This document shows, piece after piece, positions 18,986 through 26,889 of a stretch of DNA of 64,000 bases. Position 1 is the first letter of the stretch; each line of letters opens with the position of its first letter. The stretch lies in assembly GCA_000384935.1 (NCBI GenBank), contig ARRA01000006.1, forward strand, positions 1 through 64,000. The letters run 5' to 3'. A program made the position numbers and the translations under genes. The notes under the pieces are model-generated. The model did no database searches. It saw nothing but the letters and a program-made list of their open reading frames with translations, and was not told the DNA's origin. The DNA is from a gamma proteobacterium SCGC AAA076-P13 (lineage in GTDB: Bacteria; Pseudomonadota; Gammaproteobacteria; Magnimaribacterales; D2472).

Positions 18986-19978
18986 ATGAATTATTTAAAA
19001 GAGATAAAGTTTCATTATTTGTTATTAATTGCATTGGCACTGTTAGTAACATGGGTATACACAAACCATGATAACAATAAATTTGTTAAAGCTACTGAAA
19101 AATCTATTTCTTCGGTTGTAATAGTAGCCTCTTACAATAACAGCTCATACTCTCTTAGGCCTGTTTCAATTGGCTCTGGAGTCATCTTTTCTAAAGATGG
19201 ATATATAGTTACCAATTTTCATGTTGTCTCAAAAGGAAAGGTTGTAAAAGTAAAACTTGGAGATGGTAAAGAGCAAGTAGCAAAGATTATTGGTTTTGAT
19301 ATTAATTCTGATATTGCAATCCTTAAAGTATTACCAGAAGACCTATTAGTTCCAATTAAAATTGCAGATAGTTCTAATATTAAAATAGGTGATAAAGTTT
19401 TGGCTATTGGGAACCCATATGGAATAGGAATTTCTGTATCAAGTGGAATAGTTAGTGCGACCGGAAGAGATTATGGCAATCCATATTTAGAGCTCATCCA
19501 AACTGATGCTGCAATAAATCCAGGTAATTCTGGTGGGGCGCTAATTAACGAGAAAGGCAATTTAATTGGCATTAACACAAAAATATTTTCGAAAACTGGA
19601 GCTTATCAAGGTTTAGGCTTTGCAATACCATCTAATGCCATTGCTGAGATTACTTCAGAAATAATTCAATACGGAAAAGTAAGGTCTGCATGGATAGGTA
19701 ATTTTAGAGTTAGCGATGTAAGAGTAAATTTAAGCAACAAATCTTTAAATGGATTACGTGTAATTGAAATTGATGAATTTGGCCCTCTTTATGAAAGCGG
19801 AGTTAGAGCAACTGATATAATAATTGAAATTAATGAAGCTGCTAGCTCATGGGCAAATCTTACAGAGTCCTTAAAATCATTAACATTTGGAGAAATTATC
19901 AACCTAAAAATTATTAGCTCTAATGGAGAAATTAAAGCGATAGCAATTTCATCAGATGATGTTGAAAAATTTAACTAG
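18986..19978 (+). CDS. degS: DegS/DegQ-like trypsin-type periplasmic protease with one PDZ domain
   Basis: N-terminal TM, TNFHVVS, DIAILKV, NPGNSGGALIN catalytic motifs, single C-terminal PDZ; start set to ATG at 18986 (ORF track uses TTG 18971). Confidence 0.88.
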   Translation: MNYLKEIKFHYLLLIALALLVTWVYTNHDNNKFVKATEKSISSVVIVASYNNSSYSLRPVSIGSGVIFSKDGYIVTNFHVVSKGKVVKVKLGDGKEQVAKIIGFDINSDIAILKVLPEDLLVPIKIADSSNIKIGDKVLAIGNPYGIGISVSSGIVSATGRDYGNPYLELIQTDAAINPGNSGGALINEKGNLIGINTKIFSKTGAYQGLGFAIPSNAIAEITSEIIQYGKVRSAWIGNFRVSDVRVNLSNKSLNGLRVIEIDEFGPLYESGVRATDIIIEINEAASSWANLTESLKSLTFGEIINLKIISSNGEIKAIAISSDDVEKFN

Positions 19979-21230
19979 GTAATCTTAAAATCTCAGCTCC
20001 CAAATAATTAAGCTTTTCTTCGATTCTTTCATATCCCCTATCTATATGATAAATCCTGCTCACGGTAGTCTGTCCAGATGCACACAAACCCGCCAATATG
20101 AGACTGGCAGAGGCCCTTAGATCAGTTGCCATAACTTCTGCGCCATACAAGCTGTCTACGCCCTTTATAATTGCTTGGTTTCCATTAATTTCAATATCAC
20201 ACCCCATTCTATTTAACTCTTGAATATGCATAAATCTATTTTCAAAAACGGTTTCATATATATTTGACGTTCCACTTGCAATTGCATTCATTACAGAAAA
20301 CTGAGCTTGCATATCTGTAGGAAATTCTGGAAAAGGAGCTGTAGTTATATCAACTGGCTTTAACTTTTTATTCTCCATTGATAAGGAAATGGAGTCTTTG
20401 GTAGTAGAGATTGTTGCACCTGATTCCTCTAATTTTTGAATCACTTTGGTTAGCCTTTGTGGATTAATACCATTAACGAGAACACTGCCATTGGTAACAG
20501 CAGCTGCAACTAAATAAGTCCCAGCTTCTATCCTGTCAGCAGGAATGCTAAATGATGTTCCATTGAGCTCCTTAACGCCACTTATAATAATCTCTTCTGT
20601 GCCAGCTCCTTGAATATTTGCTCCCATTGCATTAAGCAAGTTAGCTAAATCTTCGATCTCGGGCTCTTTGGCAACGTTTGTTAAATGAGTGATGCCCTCT
20701 GCTAAAGATGCAGCCATCATAATATTCTCTGTACCGGTAACAGTAACGCCATCAAACCTAATTTTGGTACCAGTAAGCCGATCAGCCGTTGCTTCTATAT
20801 AGCCATTTCTAAGAACAATTTTTGCTCCAAGTTGTTCCAAAGCATCAAGGTGAAAATTCACTGGCCTGGAACCAATAGCACAACCACCAGGCAAAGCAAT
20901 TCTTGCTTTTCCATACTTTGCAACCAGAGGCCCTAAAACCAAGATAGATGCTCTCATTGTCTTGACAAGCTCGTACCTTGCCTCTGTGTCTGAAAGGCTA
21001 TTAGAAGAAATATTAAAATCCATATTTTCATTAAGAATAATCTCTGCACCCATAGAACCTAGTAACTCAAACATGGTAGTTATGTCTTGAAGATAAGGTA
21101 AATTTTTAAGAACAACTCTCTCAGAAGACAATATAGTGGCAGCTATCATTGGAAGGGCTGCATTTTTTGCACCTGCACACATGATCGTTCCTTTAAGAGA
21201 TTTACCACCTTTGATTAAGAGTTTTTCCAT
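19971..21230 (-). CDS. murA: MurA, UDP-GlcNAc 1-carboxyvinyltransferase
   Basis: GAKNAALPMIAATIL, ALPGGCAIGSRPVNFH, PFPEFPTDMQAQ. Confidence 0.98.
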   Translation of the reverse strand: MEKLLIKGGKSLKGTIMCAGAKNAALPMIAATILSSERVVLKNLPYLQDITTMFELLGSMGAEIILNENMDFNISSNSLSDTEARYELVKTMRASILVLGPLVAKYGKARIALPGGCAIGSRPVNFHLDALEQLGAKIVLRNGYIEATADRLTGTKIRFDGVTVTGTENIMMAASLAEGITHLTNVAKEPEIEDLANLLNAMGANIQGAGTEEIIISGVKELNGTSFSIPADRIEAGTYLVAAAVTNGSVLVNGINPQRLTKVIQKLEESGATISTTKDSISLSMENKKLKPVDITTAPFPEFPTDMQAQFSVMNAIASGTSNIYETVFENRFMHIQELNRMGCDIEINGNQAIIKGVDSLYGAEVMATDLRASASLILAGLCASGQTTVSRIYHIDRGYERIEEKLNYLGAEILRLPS

Positions 21231-21235
21231 TTTTA

Positions 21236-21454
21236 TTAGCCTGATTTAGTTTCTAAACTTAACGCGTGAAGAGATCCAGATTCAAACTTTTCTTTTAAAG
21301 AGTTTAAGACTAGCTTATGTTGTTCTATAAGAGACAATCCTTTAAAAACTGAAGATGATACAACAAGCTTTAAATTACATGTATCGCCAACAAAAGAACA
21401 TTGAGCATCCGGGATTTTTTGAAGAATAATTTCTTGTATTAAGCTTTTATCCAC
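21236..21454 (-). CDS. BolA-family protein (IbaG-like)
   Basis: 72 aa; BolA-like fold pattern ending SLHALSLETK; between mlaC and murA as in ibaG loci. Confidence 0.8.
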   Translation of the reverse strand: MDKSLIQEIILQKIPDAQCSFVGDTCNLKLVVSSSVFKGLSLIEQHKLVLNSLKEKFESGSLHALSLETKSG

Positions 21455-22103
21455 TTATTCCAGCATCCCCGGCATCTGATACCCAGCCATCAAGAGTTTT
21501 TTTAATATCGCCATTATTTTTTATAGCTAATGCTTTGAATTGATTTTTAAAAGTTAGCCCAAGATTAACTCCATTTACAATTATATTAATAATCATCCAA
21601 GATCCATCTTTATTTTTTCTAAGTTTATATGAGATGGGATATTTGCTGCTTCCAGTATTTAGTATTTGCCTTACTTCAATACTTTTTTTATCTATAAAAT
21701 CTCTTGTTTCTGGGAAAATAGTATCTATATCTTGATTTTCCCATTGTGCCAGCGTTTCTGAATAAGTATCTAGTAATGAGTTTCGAAATACATCAACAAA
21801 TTCATTTCTTTGGTCGGGTGAAGCTTTCATATAATACTGTCTACCCATAACACCAGCAGCAACCCTCTTAAAATCTATCATCGGTTCAAAAATTTCTTTA
21901 ATTTTATCTTCATAAGCTGACCTGTCATCTAGAAATAAGCTCTTATTCTCTATAAGTACAACAACCATTTGTTGAGCATTTTTATCGATAAATATGTATG
22001 GGTCTTCTTCAGATAAGATATTATTAGTTAACAACAAAACTAATAATAAATATAAAAAATTTTTACGTACTTTTAACATTGGTCTATTATACCATTTAGA
22101 CAT
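21447..22103 (-). CDS. mlaC: MlaC-like periplasmic phospholipid-binding protein
   Basis: Signal peptide; MGRQYYMKASPDQRNEFVDVFRNSLLDTYSETL; followed by ibaG and murA. ATG at 22079 is an alternative start. Confidence 0.88.
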   Translation of the reverse strand: MSKWYNRPMLKVRKNFLYLLLVLLLTNNILSEEDPYIFIDKNAQQMVVVLIENKSLFLDDRSAYEDKIKEIFEPMIDFKRVAAGVMGRQYYMKASPDQRNEFVDVFRNSLLDTYSETLAQWENQDIDTIFPETRDFIDKKSIEVRQILNTGSSKYPISYKLRKNKDGSWMIINIIVNGVNLGLTFKNQFKALAIKNNGDIKKTLDGWVSDAGDAGISG

Positions 22104-22134
22104 AAATAAAAATTCAGCAATCGTCAGAAAATAT

Positions 22135-23100
22135 ATGAAAAAATTTAATTACATAGCATCAGCAAAAAGAACTTTTAAAATAGAGTCAGATGCTATTAAA
22201 AACTTATCTACTCAACTTGATAAAAATTTTGAGCGCCTGTGTGCTGAAATTAGAAGTAGTGATGGAAAATTTGTAATTATGGGTGTTGGGAAGTCAGGTC
22301 ATATAGGTCAAAAAATATCTGCAACGCTTTCCAGTACTGGGACTGGTTCTGTATTCATACACCCAACTGAGGCGGCTCATGGCGATATGGGGCTGATAGA
22401 AAAAAAAGATATTATTTTATTAATATCAAATTCAGGCGAGACTGATGAAATTATCAATATTATCCCCTCTCTTAAGAGGCTTTCATACAAAATATCATCT
22501 TTAACGGGAAAAAAAAGCTCAACCATATCGAAATCTGCAGATATATCAATAGTCTTAAATACCAAAGATGAAGCATGCCCTTTAGGTCTTGCTCCAACTA
22601 CCTCAACCACTGCCGCTCTTGCATTTGGCGATGCCTTAGCAATAGCGCTGCTTGAATCAAAAGGGTTCACAAAAAATGATTTTGCAAGCTCACATCCTGC
22701 AGGAAAATTAGGTAAGAAACTAATAACTCAAGTGGAACATATTATGCATAAAGATAGTGACATTCCATCAGTAGATAAAAATACACTTCTTTCTGCAGCT
22801 CTAATAGAAATAACCAACAAAGGACTCGGAATTACTTTGGTAGAAGATAAATCAAAAATAATTGGAATTTTTACAGATGGTGATCTAAGAAGATGTTTGA
22901 ATCAAAAATTAGATATTAATACAACTAAAATTAAAGATGTAATGACAAAGAAATTTAGAACAATTGCAGGCTCTGCTCTTGCAATAGATGCTGCAGAAAT
23001 AATGGAAAAAAATAAAATTTTTACCTTGGTAGTCATGAAGGGAGCTAAAAATATTGGAGTCCTGTCAATGCATGACTTAATTCAGGCAAGGATTTTATAA
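22135..23100 (+). CDS. kdsD: KdsD, arabinose-5-phosphate isomerase (SIS + CBS)
   Basis: MGVGKSGHIGQKISATLSSTGT, HPTEAAHGDMG, tandem CBS at C-terminus; start moved to ATG 22135. Confidence 0.94.
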   Translation: MKKFNYIASAKRTFKIESDAIKNLSTQLDKNFERLCAEIRSSDGKFVIMGVGKSGHIGQKISATLSSTGTGSVFIHPTEAAHGDMGLIEKKDIILLISNSGETDEIINIIPSLKRLSYKISSLTGKKSSTISKSADISIVLNTKDEACPLGLAPTTSTTAALAFGDALAIALLESKGFTKNDFASSHPAGKLGKKLITQVEHIMHKDSDIPSVDKNTLLSAALIEITNKGLGITLVEDKSKIIGIFTDGDLRRCLNQKLDINTTKIKDVMTKKFRTIAGSALAIDAAEIMEKNKIFTLVVMKGAKNIGVLSMHDLIQARIL

Positions 23101-23101
23101 C

Positions 23102-23518
23102 TTGCATCATTTTAAATTTTTATTTATTTGCTCTTCTTTACTAATCCTAAACTTGTCCTCTGAATCTTATATTGATAATCTGGAAATTGATGCCACTTCA
23201 ATCATCGTATCCCCAGCGAAAAATCAAATTACATTTTCGGACAATGTATTGCTGAATACTGGTAAGTTAATTCTTAAATCAGATAGAGCTATATACAATG
23301 AATTAGATAAAACTATAACTTTAGAAGGGATGCCCTCCTCTATCAATTCTATGGCAGGCTCTAAAAATTTTAAAGGGAGTGCTGACAAAATAATTTTTTT
23401 TAGTAATAGCAAAGTTCAACTAATCGGCAAGGCGATAATGAACTATGACAACATAAATATCTCATCTAATTCAATTGTATTTAATCCTGAGAATGGAAAG
23501 ATGACCTCTAATGAATAA
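23102..23518 (+). CDS. lptA: LptA-like LPS transport periplasmic protein
   Basis: Signal peptide-like start, repetitive beta-jellyroll pattern (IVSPAKNQITFSDNVLLNTGKLILKSDRAIYN); between kdsD and lptB. Start codon appears to be TTG. Confidence 0.83.
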   Translation: MHHFKFLFICSSLLILNLSSESYIDNLEIDATSIIVSPAKNQITFSDNVLLNTGKLILKSDRAIYNELDKTITLEGMPSSINSMAGSKNFKGSADKIIFFSNSKVQLIGKAIMNYDNINISSNSIVFNPENGKMTSNE

Positions 23519-23530
23519 CGTTAAAATATA

Positions 23531-24244
23531 ATGCTAACTTTAAATGAAATATCTAAATCAATAAAAGATAAGACTATAGTTGATAAAGTTAGCTTTGAAA
23601 TAAAGCCTGGTTCTGTAAATGGTTTGTTAGGGCCTAATGGCGCAGGTAAGACTACTACGTTTTATTTAATAGCTGGGTTAATTAAATTAGATTCTGGTGA
23701 AATCATTTTCAACGGTAATGATATTTCAAACTTACCCATGCACAAAAGATCGAATATGGGAATAAAATATCTTCCACAAGAACCTTCAATATTCCAAGAT
23801 TTAACTGTTTATGAAAATCTTTATGGCTTGGCAGAAATATCTCTAAAGGAAAAGAATAAAATATCTCAATTTATGACTCAATCTATTAAAGAGTTTAGTC
23901 TTGAACAAATACTAGATTTAAAAGGACGGCAACTCTCTGGAGGGCAGAGAAGAAAAGTAGAAATTGCAAGAACTCTAGCTGCTTCTCCCAAGATAATACT
24001 TTTAGATGAGCCATTTGCAGGAATTGATCCTATTGCCATAGATGAAATAAAGAATGTTTTAAGAACATTAAAAGATAAAGGTATTGCCATTCTAATTACT
24101 GATCATAATGTTCGAGAAGCTCTCGATATTTGTGATAACGCAATAGTTGTTAATAGAGGTCGGGTCATTGCCAAAGGCGTTAAAGCAGACCTAATAAATA
24201 ATGACTTAGTTAAAAAAGTGTATCTTGGCAATATGTATAGTTAA
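23531..24244 (+). CDS. lptB: LptB, LPS export ABC ATPase
   Basis: GLLGPNGAGKTTTFY, LSGGQRRKVEIARTLA, ILLDEPFAGIDPIA. Confidence 0.97.
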   Translation: MLTLNEISKSIKDKTIVDKVSFEIKPGSVNGLLGPNGAGKTTTFYLIAGLIKLDSGEIIFNGNDISNLPMHKRSNMGIKYLPQEPSIFQDLTVYENLYGLAEISLKEKNKISQFMTQSIKEFSLEQILDLKGRQLSGGQRRKVEIARTLAASPKIILLDEPFAGIDPIAIDEIKNVLRTLKDKGIAILITDHNVREALDICDNAIVVNRGRVIAKGVKADLINNDLVKKVYLGNMYS

Positions 24245-24247
24245 AAA

Positions 24248-25519
24248 ATGGCTATATCACTAATTAAAGAATTTAAGCAAACACAAAAAGTATCTTTAAC
24301 TCCTCTTTTAAAAAAATCCATTGATTTACTTCAGCTATCAAGATATGAGTTAATTCAAAAAATTGAAAGTGAGATAGAGGTAAACCCATTCATAGAAAAA
24401 GAGGAATTAGAGGATTTTGATTTTAAAATTAGCAATAGTGAAGATTTTGATTTTGAAATAGCTGCCTCTGAGAACCTTAGAGAGAGCCTTATAAAGCAAA
24501 TTACTGACTTAAGTCTTGATAATGACTCAAGCTTAATAGCACTTTCAATCATTGACAGTTTAGATGAGTCTGGTCAGCTTATTGATGAAATAGATGATCT
24601 AAAATCTATAATGAACTTTAAATTTAATTTTAATGAAATTGAAAATATCCTCTTGAATGTTATACATAAACTTGAGCCAGCTGGAATAGGCTTTAGAAAT
24701 TTTAAAGAGTGCATAAAAATTCAGATTGTAAGCAAACAGCTACCACAAAAAATTAAAGATATTGCAGAAAATATATTACTTCAAAGCAAATCTGATGACC
24801 TTGATAATATAAGAAAAGAGTTAGTTTCTCAAGGCTTAGATGCACGTGATGTAAATAAGGCAATACACGAAATTAAATCATGTGATTTGAGTCCTGGTTT
24901 AAATTTTGAACATACAAATTTTGTAATACCAGATATAAGAATAAGACTTGAGAATAATGAATTGTATACAGACTTTGTTACTGATAATTTTCCAAAAATT
25001 AAAATTGATGAAGATCTTCTAGATTCCATGGGTCAAGAATTAAAAAAAATTCCCAATAAAGAGTTGGCAGAAAAAATTCAAGATGCTAAATGGTTAATAT
25101 CATCAGTTAAAAAGAGAAATGACACTATTTTTAAGGTAGGTGAACTAATTTGTAAAAAACAAATATCGTTTTTTGGAGAAAATCCTTTAAAAATTAATCC
25201 TCTTTCAAATAAGGAACTTGCTGAGGAGTTGAATCTTCATCCTTCAACTATTTCTAGAATATTGAGGTCAAAATATATTGATACTCCTAAAGGGATAATG
25301 CTTCTTAAATCACTCTTAGTGTCCTCTGTTTCTAAAACAAGAAATGTAACACCTCTTCAGCTGATGCAGCTTATTAAAAATATTATTAGTGAAGAAAAAA
25401 ATCCAAAAAGTGATAATAAGATTGCAGTAGAGTTGAATAAAAGAGGTTTTAATTTAGCAAGAAGAACGATCACTAAATATAGAAAGAAACTTAACCTTCC
25501 CTCTTCTAGAAATAGATAA
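24248..25519 (+). CDS. rpoN: RNA polymerase sigma-54 factor
   Basis: N-terminal LTPLLKKSIDLLQLSRYEL and C-terminal RpoN box LARRTITKYRKKL. Confidence 0.96.
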   Translation: MAISLIKEFKQTQKVSLTPLLKKSIDLLQLSRYELIQKIESEIEVNPFIEKEELEDFDFKISNSEDFDFEIAASENLRESLIKQITDLSLDNDSSLIALSIIDSLDESGQLIDEIDDLKSIMNFKFNFNEIENILLNVIHKLEPAGIGFRNFKECIKIQIVSKQLPQKIKDIAENILLQSKSDDLDNIRKELVSQGLDARDVNKAIHEIKSCDLSPGLNFEHTNFVIPDIRIRLENNELYTDFVTDNFPKIKIDEDLLDSMGQELKKIPNKELAEKIQDAKWLISSVKKRNDTIFKVGELICKKQISFFGENPLKINPLSNKELAEELNLHPSTISRILRSKYIDTPKGIMLLKSLLVSSVSKTRNVTPLQLMQLIKNIISEEKNPKSDNKIAVELNKRGFNLARRTITKYRKKLNLPSSRNR

Positions 25520-25548
25520 TTTTTTTTTAGTTCATGTAGAATTACTGC

Positions 25549-26889
25549 ATGGATAACTTAGATATTCAAGAGAATCTAAAAATAATTTTAGATGAATCTT
25601 CTAATCTTTCATTAAATGAAATCAGAAGGCTGCTTAATAAAATGTCTTCTTCTGAAATTGCCCATGCCCTTGAATCTTCTCCTCCAAAACAAAGATCCCT
25701 TCTATTTTCTTTATTGGAAATTGATGAAGAGGGAGATGTTCTTTCAGATCTCGGTGAAGAGATTCAGCAAGATCTTATTTCAAATATCTCTAATGATGAG
25801 TTAGCCGAAGCTGTAAAAGAATTAGAGCTGGATGAGGTTGTAGACATTTTGCAGAACCTCCCCGAAGATAGAATGAAAAAAATTCTATCTAAAATGTCGC
25901 TTAGAGATAGGCAAAGAATTGAACTTGGCCTCACCTATCCCGATGATACAGCCGGAGGTCTATTAAATACTGATGTTATTAGTGTTAGGCCTAGCCATAC
26001 TATGGAGGTAGTAATTAATTATCTAAGAGACCAAGATGAGCTTCCCGAGAATACCGACAAAATTTTTGTTGTATCAAAAGAGGATAAATATGTAGGTGAA
26101 TTATCTATTAGTAAAATTATTACGAGCAAACTGTCTTTAACTGTAAGAGAGGTTATGGAAACAAATATTCTTCCTATAGTTGTGGATCAAGAAGACAAGG
26201 AGGTTGCAATATTATTTGAGAGAAATGACTTAGTTTCTTCTGCTGTTATTGATGAGTCAGGAAAGTTAATTGGAAGAATAACAATTGATGATGTAGTTGA
26301 TGTTATAAGAGAGGATGCTGATCAAAACTTTTTAGGGATGGCGGGTGTGGCTGAAGATACTTTTGCACCACCAGGAAGAGCTGCAAAGAGTAGAGTTTTT
26401 TGGCTAAGTATGAATTTATTGACAGCCTTTATTGCCTCAATGACTATTAATATTTTTAAAGACACATTAGATCAGATTGTTTATTTAGCGGTCTTAATGC
26501 CTATAGTTGCAAGCATGGGTGGGGTAGCGGCAACACAAACACTCACAATAGTTTTAAGAGGATTAACATTAGAACAAATTAGCTCATCAAACTTAAGATG
26601 GTTACTAAAAAGAGAATTAGCTGTATCTATATTGAATGGTATGGTTTTATCTGTTCTTGTAGGTGTTGCAACCTATATTTGGTTTAACGAGATTATTTTA
26701 TCAATCCTTATTTCATGCGCTTTAATTATTAATCTTATTAGCTCTGTCTTAGCTGGGGTTTTTGTTCCTCTTATCTTAAGACACTTTAAACAAGACCCGG
26801 CCATTGCTGGTAGTGTTGTAGTGACAACAGTAACGGATGTTGTAGGATTTCTTTCATTCTTAGGTTTGGCAACAATATTTTTAATTTAG
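25549..26889 (+). CDS. mgtE: MgtE magnesium transporter
   Basis: 446 aa: MgtE N domain, CBS pair, five-TM C-terminus with MPIVASMGGVAATQT and DPAIAGSVVVTTVTDVVGF. Confidence 0.95.
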   Translation: MDNLDIQENLKIILDESSNLSLNEIRRLLNKMSSSEIAHALESSPPKQRSLLFSLLEIDEEGDVLSDLGEEIQQDLISNISNDELAEAVKELELDEVVDILQNLPEDRMKKILSKMSLRDRQRIELGLTYPDDTAGGLLNTDVISVRPSHTMEVVINYLRDQDELPENTDKIFVVSKEDKYVGELSISKIITSKLSLTVREVMETNILPIVVDQEDKEVAILFERNDLVSSAVIDESGKLIGRITIDDVVDVIREDADQNFLGMAGVAEDTFAPPGRAAKSRVFWLSMNLLTAFIASMTINIFKDTLDQIVYLAVLMPIVASMGGVAATQTLTIVLRGLTLEQISSSNLRWLLKRELAVSILNGMVLSVLVGVATYIWFNEIILSILISCALIINLISSVLAGVFVPLILRHFKQDPAIAGSVVVTTVTDVVGFLSFLGLATIFLI

